A stretch of 64,000 nt of DNA from Cryptomeria japonica (taxonomy: Eukaryota; Streptophyta; Pinopsida; Cupressales; Cupressaceae): the NCBI RefSeq assembly GCF_030272615.1, contig NC_081414.1, forward strand, positions 660,086,438 to 660,150,437. Reading direction: 5' to 3'. The position numbers were made by a program, and so were the translations under genes. Shown here piece by piece: positions 22,476-35,408 of this stretch (the stretch's first letter is position 1; every line of letters begins with the position of its first letter). The notes below the pieces were generated by a model. It searched no databases. It saw nothing but the letters and a program-made list of their open reading frames with translations, and was not told the DNA's origin.

Positions 22476-24514
22476 ATAGTTCCCCTCCCTGATTCATCTC
22501 TTCTTTTCTTGTCTAGATAGACCTAGTTAGACTTATTGATGGTATCTTGATCAATAATTATGACTCTATTTATGTTTTTATGCTTATGGTGGATGTTCTG
22601 ATGACTATATATGACTCTTCTTCTATCTTAGATGGTATCATTGATGCTAGGACTCTACGTGGATTTATGATTACTCGATATGACTTATTATGTTTTGGAG
22701 CTTCATATGGTTGACGATGTTAGACATGCTTTATAACATATGATACTTGATGGTTTTAATGGATGTTAGTACATAGAATCACCTTGATGGATTGTTTTAT
22801 ATGATTCATGGATATATATATATATGTGATCATTGATCATGTGGATTATTTGATTTATGATGACACTAACCCTATTTTATGATGATGATTCTATGTGGTG
22901 TTTTGGTATTATATTGTGTGACTGTCTTCATGAGTAGAGATGATGTCATATCAATCATTGCGAGCTTGATATGGCATCACAATTCTCTATCACGTGCCTA
23001 TTTAATATGATGTATATGTATCATATATTTTGTGTTTAGTCTTTGATGCAGGTTTGCAGGTACCAGGCATCGACTCCACGTGGCTTCAGAGGTTTGAGTG
23101 TGTGTTATCCCAATGGCAAGTTGTCGGAGATGACATAGTTTCCCTCACACACTCTAGGTCTAAGATGTGTACCTTGTTAGTCTATCTTGATGTATTTTGC
23201 TTGGTTGATTCCCCTTTAGGGTCAACTAAGAGATGTGGTGTATTGGTTAAGTCTCTTCTACCTTGTTTCATAGGTCATGAGGTCAAATCTCTTTGGCTTC
23301 TTATTTTGATCAGTCGTGGCTTGACTATTGGCTTTATTGCATGATTGGATTATTTATTTTAATTAAGTAATTAATGTATTTAATTTAATTTTATGATATT
23401 TAATTGAGCTTTATTTATTGTTAAGATGACTTTTATTTAGTTGTTTTTCTAATTTAATAATTTATTTGGGTTCTATTTATTTTATTTATTTATTGGTGTT
23501 GATATTACTAATGATAATTAATTATAAATCATTATGTGGGAATTATTTAATAAAGTATGCATAAATAATATTATTTTTACCTACCGTTTAATTTTGTGGA
23601 AATATTTGTATTTCCCAATTAATTGTCATATCTATACTAAGTAATTGAATTTGATTTATTTCTACCTACCTTTATTTTTGATTGGTCAGCATGATTGGGT
23701 TGGTAAGAAATATATATTTATATTATACCTTTTTCGAACTTTGTGATGGTAAGTAAGATATATGTTTTTTTTGGAATTTTTCTATTGGTCGAGAAAACTA
23801 TAGTCTTAAATTTAATTTTCTATTTATTTTGCCTTGCTGATCTGTGCACGAGTTAATCATCCGACAAATCTTTGCAAGAGGATTTTCAAACTGCATTTGG
23901 AATTTCGATTATGATTTGGATTTTGGAAGGCTTCGCATTTTCAGATTTCTTCTTCAATTTTGGTTTTGCAAATTGCAGGTTGGTGGTTGTTACTTCTGCA
24001 TTTTCTTTCCAGAAAAGTTTGCCTTCTCCATATCTGCAATTCTTTAATTTGTTTTGCTCTTGGATTTTAATTTTATTGCAGAAATGATCTTTCTTAGTGT
24101 ATTTTAGTTTGTTGTGCAAGTTTGGAATGGGGAAAGTACATTTTTTGGCTTCATGTTTTCATTGTGAGTGTTGTGTTTCTCTGTGGCTACTCTGTGAAGT
24201 GTGGATCTTTCCTTCCATTTGTCTTAGATGTTTTGGGACCTTTTCTATCTTCTTGAGTTCCTTCTTGTTGATTGTTACTTTCCTCCCTCTCTCCTATGTG
24301 GTTTTGGTTCCCATTTCTCAGTTTATGCTCTGTGGGAGAGGGATTTTCTTCCTGCAACTTTCTTTTAGTGGCTATCTAGTGAATATCTTAATTTTATATA
24401 ATGATATTTTGATGTTCCACACCACCTATGTTTGGTATGAGGGTCATTTTGTACCCTTGAGCCTTACTGAGGCCCCTCCTAGGTCATATGCCTTTGCATT
24501 AAACTGTTCTTTGC

Positions 24515-24790
24515 ACTTTTACCAAAAATGCCATAGAAACAACCAAGACTACCATGGAAATTACCATAAACATCACTCTACCTATGAAGAACACCACCAT
24601 ACATGCCAGGAATGCCACAGTTCACACCATATGCTTTGCAAACATACCATGAGAGTTGAGGTCCTCATTTTTAGATTCAACCAAATTGACTAGAAACGCC
24701 ACCCTAGAGACCAAAAATACCATCATACTAAGTAGAACACTACCATACATACCAAAAATGTTACCATACCTACCAGGAATGCTACCCTAG
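24515..24790 (+). repeat. Degenerate ATGCCACCATACATACC array inside the C LTR
   Basis: Words such as ACCAAAAATGCCATAGAAAC, CACCACCATACATGCCAGG and ACTACCATACATACC recur every 15-25 nt. The same array stands in the 3' LTR at 51140-51425, so it is part of the LTR rather than a later expansion. Confidence 0.6.
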
Positions 24791-26482
24791 GTTTCAGGGG
24801 TGATAAGTTGTCCCCGGGGTCTCGAGAAGTCAATTTTTAACTTATTTGAGTGCATCTTTGGTCTGTGTGATTACTCTAGAGGCTTGTGCAGTATTTATTG
24901 GCATTTCTAGATGTTGTTATGATGTTTTTTTTATTTCTTATAATTTTTCATGTTCTTCAGTAAGAAGTTTCATGCCTTATCGATGAGGTGATTCCTATGT
25001 GATTTGATGCTCCGGTAAGAGGGAGAATGCCTCCCTATTGAGGGATTGATTTTATGACTCCAATGGGATGCGTTATGCCTCACTATTGAGGATTTTATTT
25101 TATTTGGACCTCTTTTATGTTTTGCATCCATGATTGTCTTATGTTGATCTTGCATTTGTGAAGGTCTCCTTCTTTGAGTTGACCCTTGAGTTCTTGTTGC
25201 TTAGTTTGTATTCAGTTGTTGTTGTGGCTATTGTACCTTCTTGAGATTTCATGATGGTGTTATTTGATTTTTATCTTTACCCTATGGCCTTAGTTCATGG
25301 ACGGGGAGTGGGCTCTTGCATGTGTTGGTTCTAGGTTGTGAGTAATAGACCTCTAGGAAGGGGGTCTAAACCTAGGATACCACATGAAGAGTTGATGGTA
25401 TAATTGCAAGTGAATCTAACATAATTTGATTAGAGGGTTGGATATTAGGATTACATCTAATCAAGATAAAGAATATGATATTGTATGCCCCAATTGGATG
25501 GACCCAGGGAGATGTTTTTGGGATCCTAGATTGGGGGAAGACCATTGGAGTGGTATACCCAATCTCCCTTGAGTTACTCCAAGGTGGACATGGATGCCAC
25601 ATGAGGTTATCATGTGATGACACTCTACCCCACATGTATCCATTGTCCATATGCCTTGTTTTATTGATTTTCCTCTGGAGGATGATTGCATTGATTTAGC
25701 CACTCATTGTACTTTGGTGTTGCTTTCTTATATGAGTCATGTGAAGTCATGTTGTATCCTTTGGTTGATAGGTGTCATCTTAGGTCTCGACTGTGAGTTG
25801 GAACCTTTTTCATCTCCTAGCACGGGGGGTGGTTCCTTCATTGGTTCCACATGGTTGGGTGGTTGATTGCCTTCTTCCATTCGGATACTCTCCTTGGTGA
25901 TGCATGTGTGGATTGGATTCTGATGTTCATGAAAAGAAGACATTGTATTATAATAAATTATGTATTTAAAATAAATGATGTATCCTTGTATTGTGCTAAC
26001 ATTTATTTGAGAAGGAAATTGTATTAGGGCTTGATGTTAGATTTATGTATAGACCTATGGTTATTTCATGATGTAAAAAGGTGCTTGTTATAATTTTAAA
26101 ATAATTATGGGAATGGATTTGTACTTGAGATGTATTACATTCATGCAATTGATAGTATTATATTATAAAATGAATGATAGATAGATGAAATGGATAGCAT
26201 TGATCTATACTTGAGTAACTAGGTGATCATGGATACTAAAGGTTAAATAATTTGTGTAATAGTACGTGTTTGGAACTTTGTATAAGATAATAATGATGAT
26301 TTGATTATGTGAGAGATTATGCATTCTTGGTGATAGGTTTCTATATATAAATGTGGAAGGATATGTTGTAGAGGTTAGGAAGAATTCTTCAATGTCTCTT
26401 TAATGTATAGAATGATTAATATGTAAAAAGTGCTTATGGAATCTATGTGATTGTGAAATGGAGTAAACATGTGATTTTGTGT

Positions 26483-26484
<2 letters not shown>

Positions 26485-26531
<47 letters not shown>
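26485..26531. repeat. (AT)n microsatellite in the 5' LTR of C
   Basis: About 23 TA units. The matching site in the 3' LTR (53153-53162) has only about five units. Confidence 0.9.
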
Positions 26532-26534
<3 letters not shown>

Positions 26535-26923
26535 TGCTTTTAAAATTGAGTTATGTCATTCCTTAGAATGATTGATAGAAAGAATAGAATAGTTGCATTG
26601 AAGCTTCACTTGAGTAGTTAGGAATTTGATCTTCTTGATAAATGGATGTTATGATAGAATGTTGCTAGGTAGTGATGTTAAGATGCCCTAGGGGCTAATT
26701 GTGTTGTAGGAGTATATTTGCAATATGATAATGTTATAAGGTTTATTTGACTTCCATAGAATGGGTTTACAATGTTTCTATTTTATGTTACATGTGTTAT
26801 TGCAATTTAATAAGGTTGTACCGATGTATGTTGATGTTGGAATAATGTAATGGATGTTTTGTAAAAAAAAAATTTAGTAGTTTTTAGTTTATTTCTCTAG
26901 GGTATTTTGGTGGGCATTACATC

Positions 26924-26938
26924 TGGTATCAGAGCCCA
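26924..26938 (+). other. PBS of C (initiator Met tRNA)
   Basis: TGGTATCAGAGCCCA begins two bases after the LTR end and matches the initiator Met tRNA 3' end, as in many plant gypsy and copia elements. Confidence 0.9.
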
Positions 26939-27096
26939 TGTTCATACACTGTGTAATCTGGTTTCACATGAGCCCATTATGGTAGTTAGTATATTTTAGC
27001 ATGCGATAGCCCAACAGTGTATCCCTTCTTGTTATTCTTTTTCTTATTTGCCCTAGATTTTAGCTCATAGACTCTTTTGCTTCTTGGATAGACAAG

Positions 27097-28530
27097 ATGC
27101 CTACTAGAGGTAGAGGTCAAGGTCATGGTTATGGTGGTTGCATGGGTACTCATTAGAATCCTCTTCCTAAGGTTTCTAAAGAGTCACACCATGAGGAGCA
27201 GCAGCAAGATTAGGGAGGTGGTGATACGATTCCACAATTGGTTATGACACTTCAGAATCTTCTTGATCGTTTAGGTCCAGTGCAGCAGGAGAATCGTCAG
27301 GAGTAGTCTCATTATTTGGGTCATGAGGATAGAGTTGAGTATCAGGAGCATGAGAGAGAGAGCATTCATGTTCACCTCATAGGAGAGAAGATGTTGCAGT
27401 GGATTAGAATGCAGTTGCCGCTAGTCATATGAGAGATCTCCTTAGGGCTCGTCCCCCTACTTTTGATGGTTTCAGTAGTGGATTGGAGGTAGAGATTTGG
27501 TTTCTTGACTTGGGTAGGTGTTTTTCCACACACCCATATGGCAGTAACACCAAGGCCAAGTGTGCAATTATGCATCTTTGAGATTTTTCTTCCACTTGGT
27601 GGCATATAGAGGAGTAGAAGCTCCATTTGGATATTGCGACAATTTTGTGGGAGTTATTTCTTGAGCATTTCAGTGCTCATTTTCTATCAGATCTTTGGAG
27701 ACAACATAGGGCTAATGAGTTCCACAACTTGAGGCAACAGGACATGACAATTGAGCATTATGAGAAGACATTCTTTGAGCTTAGACAATATTCTGGGATA
27801 GTGGATGATGATGTGATTCTTGTGCAACATTTTGTTATAGATCTTAATGACCGCATCAATGGCAATGTTAAGATTTCTAAACCCAAGTCTATGTAGGTAG
27901 CTATGGAGAAAGCATGGTTAGTTGAGGAGAAGTTGTCTATGACATCAGGAGGAACCACTAGAGTGCACTCTTCTAGTGTGCAAGTCTCAGGATCAGTGGT
28001 GAGAGGTATGCAATCTCAAGTATCAGGATTTTCTAGGAGTCATCCTCCATCATCTAAGGATGAACTTTCTCAATAGAAAGAGAGCTCCCAGGGACAGAAT
28101 GTTGCTCATAGATAGAGGACATTGACATATAGGGAGTGTAATAGGCAACATGCTATTCACTTTCACACCGATCGGTTGGTGTAGAGTTCTCCATAGAACT
28201 CTTATAAGGAGAGTTTCTAGCAATCTAGTGCACCTCGAGCTACCCGTGGTTTCAGTAGAGGGAGTTGTTTCACTGGTGATTAGTAGGGACATTACGCAAT
28301 GGATTGTTCTTGACAACCTACTCAGATGTTAGTTCAAAGGCCAGCAGCTTCAGAACCAACCATTGGTGATGCAGGGAGATCTCATCACATATTTGTTGCA
28401 AGGGATGATCATCAGATTCAACATCAGGGTGTGCCCATGGAGACATCAAGTCATGATTGAGCAACCTTCTTTAGAAACCGCACATGCCCTTCTGCATCAA
28501 GAGTTGATTTTCAAGGGTCCAAAAGGACCT
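27097..28530 (+). pseudogene. gag pseudogene of C with protease onset, pol deleted
   Basis: The ATG at 27097 starts MPTRGRGQGHG, a glycine/arginine-rich N-terminus. After a frameshift the gag core reads PPTFDGFSSGLE, WFLDLGRCF, IMHL, STWWHIEE (27450-27610) and FHNLRQQDMTIEHYEKTFFEL (about 27720-27780). A zinc knuckle follows at 28266-28307 (CFTGDxxGHYAMDC, second Cys now Gly, two stops inside). After the gag-protease linker (IFVARDDHQIQHQG, about 28390) the frame meets a stop at 28458. Only about 170 bp then remain before the 3' LTR, so the rest of protease and all of pol are missing. Confidence 0.8.
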
Positions 28531-28618
28531 GAATGATGATTATTCAGCTTTTGGGAGGATGTAGCATGGATTAAGGAGTTATTTCCTAACTTGATTCGGG
28601 CTTCTAGGAGTAAGACTG

Positions 28619-28635
28619 GGACAAGGGGGGGAGGA
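28619..28635 (+). other. Polypurine tract of C
   Basis: GGACAAGGGGGGGAGGA stands directly before the 3' LTR start TGTAGTG at 28636. Confidence 0.85.
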
Positions 28636-28970
28636 TGTAGTGCCCCTCCCAGATTCATCTCTACTTTTGTTGTCTAGATAGACCTAGTTAGACTTATTGA
28701 TGGTATCTTGATCGATACTTATGACTCTATTTATGTTTTGATGCTTATGGTGGATGTTTTGATGACTATATATGAATCTTCTACTATCTTAGATGGTATC
28801 ATTGATGCTAGGATTCTATGTGGATTTATGATTACTCGATATGACTTATTATGTTTTGGAGCTTCATATGGTTGATTATGTTAGACATTCTTTATGACAT
28901 ATGATACTTGATGGTTTTAATGGATGTTAGTACATAGAATCACCTTGATGGATTGATTTATATGATTCAT

Positions 28971-28972
<2 letters not shown>

Positions 28973-29020
<48 letters not shown>
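28973..29020. repeat. (AT)n microsatellite in the 3' LTR of C
   Basis: About 23 AT units. The equivalent 5' LTR site (about 22811-22826) has about seven units. Confidence 0.9.
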
Positions 29021-29023
<3 letters not shown>

Positions 29024-30583
29024 CATTGATGATGTGGATTATTTGATTTATGATGACACTATCCCTATTTCATGATGATGATTATATGCGGTGTTTTAGT
29101 ATTATATTGTGTGACTATCTTTGTGAGTAGAGACGATGTCATATCACTCATTGCGAGCATGATATACCATCATGATTCTCTATCACACACCTATTTAATA
29201 TGATGTATATGTTGTGTTTAGTCTTTGATGTAGGTTTCCAAGTACCAGACATCGACTCCACCTGGCTTCACAGGTCTGAGTGTGTCCTATCCCAATGGCA
29301 AGTTATCAAAGATGACATAGTTTCCCTCACACACTCTAGGTCTAAGATGTGTACCTTGTTAGTTTATCTTGATGTCTTTTGCTTGGTTGATTCCTCTTCA
29401 GGGTCAACTAAGAGATGTGGTGTATTGGTTAAGTCTCTTCTACCTTGTTTCATAGGTCATGAGGTCAAATCTCTCCGGCTTCTTCTTTTGATCAGTCATG
29501 GCTTGACTATTGGCTTTATTGCATGATTGGATTATTTATTTTAATTATGAATTTAATTAAGTAATTAATTTATTTAATTTAATTTATTGATATTTAATTA
29601 AGCTTTATTAATTGTTTTATTTGTTTTATTTATTGTTGAAGATGACTTTTATTTAGTTATTATATTTTATTTAATTATTTATTTGGGTTCTATTTATTTA
29701 ATTTAATTTAATATATTTATTGGTGTTAATATTAATAATGATAATTAATTATAAATCATTATGTGGGATTTATTTAAAAAAGTATGGGTAAATAATATTA
29801 TTTGTACCTACCATTTAATTTTGTGGAAATATTTGTATTTCTCAATTAATTGTCATATCTATACTAAGTAATTGAATTTGATTTATTTCTACCTACCTTT
29901 ATTTTTGATTGGCCAGCTTGATTGGGTTGCTAAGAGATATATATTTATATTATGCCTTTTTCTAACTTTGCGATGGTAAGTAAGATATATGTTTTTTTTG
30001 GAATTTTTCTATTGGTCGAGAAAACTATAGTCTTAAATTTAATTTTCTATTTATTTTGGCTTGTTGTTTTGTACACGAGTTAATCATCTGACAGATCTTT
30101 GCAAGATTCTTTTTGAATTGGATTTGGAATTTGGATTGTGGTTTGGATTTTGGAAGGCTTGGCATTTTCATATTTCTTCTTCAATTTTGGTTTTGCGAGG
30201 TTGGTGGCTCTTCTACATTTTCTTTCCAGAAAAGTTTGTCTTCTCCATGTTTGAAATTCTTGAATTTGATTTGCTCCTGGAGTTTGATTTGATTACGGAA
30301 ATGATCTTCCTTAGTGGATTTCAATTTGTTCTGCAAGTTTGGAATGGGGAAAGTGTTGTTTTTGGCTTCCTGTTTTCATTGTGAGTGATGTCTTTCTCTG
30401 TGGCTACTCTGTGGAAGTGTGGATCTTTCCTTCCACTTGTCTTAGATGTTTTTGGAGCTTATATATCTTCTTGAGTTCCTTCTTGTTGATTATTACTTTC
30501 CTCCCTCTCTCCTATGTGGTTATGGCTCCTATTTCTTAGTTTAAGTTCATTGAGAGCGGGATGTTCTTCTGCAACTTTCTTTT

Positions 30584-31803
30584 TGTAGTGTCATAAAATT
30601 GTGACCCTAGCAATTTTTGACTTCATTAGGATCCTCACGCATGCGAGATCAAATCCTCTAGCCTAATTGAAGACTACTCAACCCTTAGAAATAACTTCTT
30701 TCTTGGCCTCTGCATCACCCCATCTAAACTTTTCCCTGGAGAAAGGGGTACGACAGGGGAGTGGCACCACTGTCCCCCCTTGGATAGGGGTGTGGTGCCA
30801 CTATCCCCCTAGGATAGGGGTGTGGTGCCCCTATCCCTACCTTATTCTGGGGTAGGACCCTTCCTAGGGTTGCATTGCTGGTTGTTCATTGGGCAAAAAA
30901 CTCCCTCGATGTCGACCTATGATGAAAATCAAATCCACTAACATGTATTTAAGGGGCATTTGTCCTCTCATTTGCATAATTTGGAGAGGTTGAAGTCATA
31001 TGAGATTGGATATTTTTAAGTTGCATAAGTGATCAAGCATTCTTTTCCAGTATTGAGCATTCTCAAGTCTCCCTTCAAGGCAAGGTGTTAAATTCAAGTC
31101 AACGATTCAACCATTGTAGAGGAGATTGATTCCAACATTCAATTCCACACAAGAATTTCTATCAACATTTCTACCACAACCTCCCTTGAGGTGATTTACA
31201 ATTTAGTCTTTCATTTACAGTTACTTGCAAGTACTTGCTTTCATTACTTGGCTAATTCCAAAACTGGGGTTTGACCTAAAGGCAAACCCCCAGTCCAGAC
31301 ACATTTTCCTCTCTTTTATATGTGTAGGTTATAGGTGTGTAGCTGTACTTTTGGATTCGAGCTCCATTTGTAGAGGCGAAAAAATCCTTTTCATCTCATG
31401 GATTTTTCGGAGGACCGTGTACATTCCCGCCATGGTCCAAACAACTTTTCCTCAAATCCGCAGGGAAACTTTGTCTCAACATATTACTGCTAGATCCAGG
31501 TGCACAACTCATCCCATGTTCCGATCTTAAGTTATAATAAGTTCTTTGTCACTTTTGTACTACATAATTCAATCAATTCCTTTACATTTCAAATAAGGAA
31601 GAGGGGATCAACTTATCATTCCCATTTCAATTAGATTCCAATCTTCATCTTTGAAGGTTGAATCTAGTGAATTCTCCTCTCCTCTTCCAAATGTAATTTG
31701 TTGAAAAGTGTTTGAAGGGTAATCAATAGTGAAACTCTCATCTCTCCTTGAGGGAAAGGGTAATTTTCCTCTTGATCTCATCATTCACCTTTTCCACATT
31801 ACA
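30584..31803 (+). repeat. 5' LTR of D2
   Basis: It matches 49749-50993. U3 contains a 30-bp tandem repeat (GGATAGGGGTGTGGTGCC at 30782 and 30812) with GTGGCACCAC/GTGGTGCCAC inverted words. A TATA-like TATTTAAGG lies at about 30956. The segment 30690-30900 is GC-richer than its surroundings. Confidence 0.88.
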
Positions 31804-31806
31804 TTT

Positions 31807-31820
31807 TGGTGAACCTGACG
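31807..31820 (+). other. Putative PBS of D2
   Basis: TGGTGAACCTGACG starts three bases after the LTR. The same site follows the D1 LTR (TTGGTGAACCC at 3644). It is not the initiator Met PBS; I cannot assign the tRNA with certainty. Confidence 0.55.
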
Positions 31821-32925
31821 TCTTGCATGCTTTCCTTTGAACAAAATTGCATATTTTTCATTTACAAGTTTCAAATTTCTGCAAACTTAGTGGTTAAATC
31901 ATTAAAAACCCTAGTTTTTAAATTTAAAATTGAAATTGTGATTTGTAAAAATTGCTTGTGGTTATCTTAGATCTGAAAATTGTTTTCTTTGTAAAATTCA
32001 ATTTCCTCATTATCTTGTTCAATTTGCAATTAAAATTTACAAAATTAAGAGGTTACTTGTTAAAACCCTAATTTTGAAAAATCATCTTGAACTTGGGCAA
32101 AAATTGGATTTCCATTTAATTTTCAGATTTCTGATTGTTCTCAAATTTGTCTTCATTCCTACAAATCAAATTTTTAATTTCCCCCCTTTTTCCCAAAATT
32201 CAAATTTTAAAATTAAGTGGTTAGGTCATAAAACCCTAATTTTCAAAATTAATTGGATTTTGTGCAAATTTCAAATCAATTTCATTCCAATGTAGATTTC
32301 TAAACATTTTCCAAGGTGTCCCTATCCATTAGGTTTGATCTTTTTCAAATTTGCAATTCAATTCCTCTTTTTCTTCAAAACCCTAATAGGGTCCTATTTT
32401 TACATTTGCGCCTTCATTTCACCCATCTAGAGGTCATAAAATTCATCAATTTTTGGGGGTTAGCTTTGAAATCATTGTAATATTCATCCCTAAAAATTTC
32501 AAAAAATGTTGGTCAGACCATGTGCATTCCTGCCACGGTCCTCGGTTTTTTTCCCAAAGTTTTGGAAGACTGTTATGACTATATTTAATAGCCTAAATCC
32601 AAAAGATTGGCTAACTTTGTCAATTTTTGATCCCTCTAGAATCAAAAATACTTGCAAAATTCAACATTTAAAATTTCATGATTTTTTTTAAAGTTAAGAG
32701 GTTAATTATAGTATGCCCTGGTTTTCAAAATTATGATTTTAAAATTAAGTGGTATTCCCTTGGCCCTAATTTTAAAATTTCAATTTCCTTTCAATTTTGG
32801 AAATTGTGTCATCCCCTTCCTCCAACAAAGTTCAAATTGTGTAATCATTATTTTCTTAAATTTTGCATTACTCAATTTTGTAAGCTTTGTTCCAAAATTC
32901 AAAATTCAAATTTTCACTTTAGTGT
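31821..32925 (+). repeat. D2 leader with degenerate TTAAGNGGTTA...CCCTAATTTT repeats
   Basis: This 1.1-kb leader holds no ATG-led gene. A motif TTAAGWGGTTA, then ACCCTAATTTTCAAAATT-like text, recurs near 31890, 32045, 32213, 32692 and 32743. Similar text occurs in D1 near 3770. The spacing is irregular. Confidence 0.55.
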
Positions 32926-33726
32926 GTGAGTTTTACCACTATTAGTCCTACCTATCCTATCCGCATTAGACAAAGCATTAGAATTAAGGCTTCCCAAGGT
33001 TTAATAACTGAGGAGACGGAGCCTAATTTGAGTGATGTATGTAATGAGGATCATGCTAATTCTTCCCATCCTAATCATGTGCCTATTCACCCCATTGATG
33101 AATCCCATGATGATGAAGAAGCTTTAACTAGGGTCTCTATAGATCAACTTTCCACATTGGACAATCAATTTGATAACTTTCAACAATGGATATCCCAAGA
33201 ATACCCTAATAGTGAAGCTCTTCCATTAATTGAAGGCCTTAAACACATGATTCAAAGTGATAAGAATGGAATTGATATATTGTGTGGCATTGCACATATT
33301 GTTGATTCCAATGTCATGCCTATCAAGAGTTGTGCCAAAACCCTAGGTTACTCACAACCTCCAACACAAGTCAATCTTTCTATTCCTTTGACTACTCTTA
33401 TGACTAGTATTCCTACTTTTAATTCTAACATCATGGCTACTTCAACTCAAAATGTCATTCCTAAAACCATTGGTCATGGGGGCAATCCCTCTTCTTCATT
33501 TAATCCTCCATCTTTACCTATGTCTTCCATGAGTGTTCCTATTATTCCTCAACCAATTGGTGTGACACAAGGGTGCAATTCCTTCAACAAATTTATTCCT
33601 CCTTTTAGTGTCCCTTTTCCTACCCAATCATCACATGTGCCTACTTATCATAATGTCCCACCACCTTATTCTCAGTCCATGCCTTCTTTCAATAATATCA
33701 CACCACCTTCTCAATCACCTATGTCC
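32926..33726 (+). pseudogene. D2 gag, N-terminal part, split by E
   Basis: An open frame of 267 codons with no internal stop, ending exactly at the insertion point of copia E. No ATG opens it, so initiation lies upstream or has been lost. It reads through acidic HPIDESHDDEEAL, then SEALPLIEGLKHMIQSDKNG and a long Ser/Pro/Thr-rich segment. The reading resumes in phase at 46517 as NINSSIEVIINNLAQTVSSL once E and one TSD copy are removed. D1 carries the matching blocks. Confidence 0.75.
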
Positions 33727-35333
33727 TATTGGAATGATTGGCATAACTGGTGCAGACGAGTTGATGACCGTATCGATAGAAGAATGATGATGACATGACT
33801 AATTATTTGTGTTGTCATTGATGGAAACCTATGTCAATTAATGTTTGATGATGGTTATAGATTAATTTTGGTGGTTGACTTGTTGGATAAGTAATTTGGT
33901 CTACCGGATTTAGAATTTGTAAGTATGATAGGGTTTACCGCTAGGATTGATAATTAGGACTTCAATCGGTTAAAGAAAAGATTTTGATGGAATTGGTAAA
34001 TCGGTGATGGTTGGAGACTTGTGGTTTAAGAAATAAGATCTTATGATGGATTTGTGTATGTGACCGGAACCACATCCTATGTTGATTACCAGAAGGCATG
34101 CTTTGAATTTATGATGGAGTTGTGCTAAGGTTTTAGTAGGGTTTTATGATCGGTGATGAATTCACTCAATTGGTAATGATTTTTGATATGATGGTGATTG
34201 GTGACGAATCTAAATGAAGGAGATAACATGACACAATCCATGTGAATAATTTGAATTATGGTTTGGCACGGAAGATGGTAGAATTTCTTGATAATGTGCA
34301 AAGTGCTTAGCGGAATGTTCTAAGGATTTGACTTCTGTACAGATTGGATTTTTGTGATGGGTTATGAATAATCAACGGTTGATATTGCATTGTAAATTGT
34401 TGTAATAATTTGGATATTGATCGGATATGATTTGTATTGTAAATTTAAGATGTAATTAGGTTTTATGGCCGACTTAGTTGTTATGGCTATTTAGGCCGAC
34501 ACAACCGATGTTTCATGTGTCAGTGGCATTAGGAGAATGAGTTAAGACATCTCACAAAAGATAGAGATCTTCTTGAGTGTTGCAGACTATGAAGCATAAC
34601 TGGATCTGATTTATCAAGCTAAGAGTACAAAGTAACAGATCATTTTTCACTATTGTTCCCTAATAGTTACAGTAGCATAAATCCCTTAACTGGGTAGGTC
34701 CTAATAGACCTTTTCCATCTAAGTCCCCTAACAGGACAGCTCATAAAAGAGTGTTTAAATCCTCTAACCAGGTTGATCCTAACAAATCATTAAGCTCCTA
34801 GCTGGAGTGATAGGCAAATCCCTTAACCAGATGACTCCTAACTGGACGTATTGTAAGCTCCTAATAGGGCATACTTCAAAAGAGTACAAATTATTGTGGG
34901 TACCAATCCCCACCGTGGTTTTTCCCATTTGGGTTTCCATGTCAAAAATCTTGGTGTTCATGTGTGGAATGTCTTTTCATAGTGTTTATGTTTTCATGCA
35001 TTATTTTTTATTACCGATTAAGATAAGTTTATTGCTATTTATTAGAGATCTGTAAGTGGTTACCGGTAATGTTAATAAATTGATAGATGAAGTATTCTAA
35101 TCTAATAGTAAGTCAGTATGAGTATGTGTTGATCAAATATCTAGTTGGTGAATATTCTAATTAATAAGATTGCATAAGTGGGTAACAAGTGTATGAGATC
35201 TTCTAAAGGGATAGATTCATGTATTAAATGATTTCCGATCTATTGTAAATGGTATTTTGATTTGAATTTATAAATTGTGTTAATACTGATTCACCCCCCT
35301 CTTAGTATTAACCAGATCCTCATAGATTTAACA
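33727..35333 (+). repeat. 5' LTR of E
   Basis: It is collinear with 39929-41104 plus 46070-46511. A region with irregular CCCTTAACTGGG, CCCCTAACAGGAC and CTCCTAACTGGAC words lies at 34670-34880. It carries the CCCCACCGTGGTTTTTCCC block (about 34908-34926) shared with H. Confidence 0.88.
34670..34880 (+). repeat. Short CCTAACNGG repeats in the E LTR
   Basis: At least seven variants of CC(C)TAACAGG/CCTAACTGG separated by 15-35 nt, present again at 40865-41090 in the 3' LTR. Such arrays in U3 or R often hold transcription-factor sites; no factor is claimed here. Confidence 0.5.
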
Positions 35334-35335
35334 AT

Positions 35336-35346
35336 TGGTATCAGAG
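35336..35346 (+). other. PBS of E (initiator Met tRNA)
   Basis: TGGTATCAGAG lies two bases after the LTR end (TTTAACA). Confidence 0.9.
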
Positions 35347-35408
35347 TTGTGGTCCTCTATGTGTAGAAAAGCTTAACCTCTTGACAAGAATATTCTAAGG
35401 AAGACAAG

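Larger units (their letters stand above)
22476..26921 (+). repeat. 5' LTR of C (4446 bp)
   Basis: It is collinear with 28636-30583 plus 50999-53549. The start TG has become TA. It contains a degenerate ACCATACATACCAAAAATG-type array (24515-24790) and a long AT tract (26485-26531). No gene is supported: open frames at 23030-23344 and elsewhere are LTR sequence. Confidence 0.88.

Noticed and set aside
23030-23344. 104-codon open frame in the 5' LTR of C with a 108-codon match at 29200-29526
   Set aside because: The two LTRs were identical at insertion, so shared open frames are expected. No domain or start context supports a gene.
24097-24693. 198-codon Cys/His-rich open frame in the C LTR
   Set aside because: It runs through the degenerate ACCATACATACC array, and its 3' LTR counterpart is not open throughout.
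26485-26531. AT tract as a replication origin or matrix attachment region
   Set aside because: It is an ordinary microsatellite whose length differs between the two LTRs.
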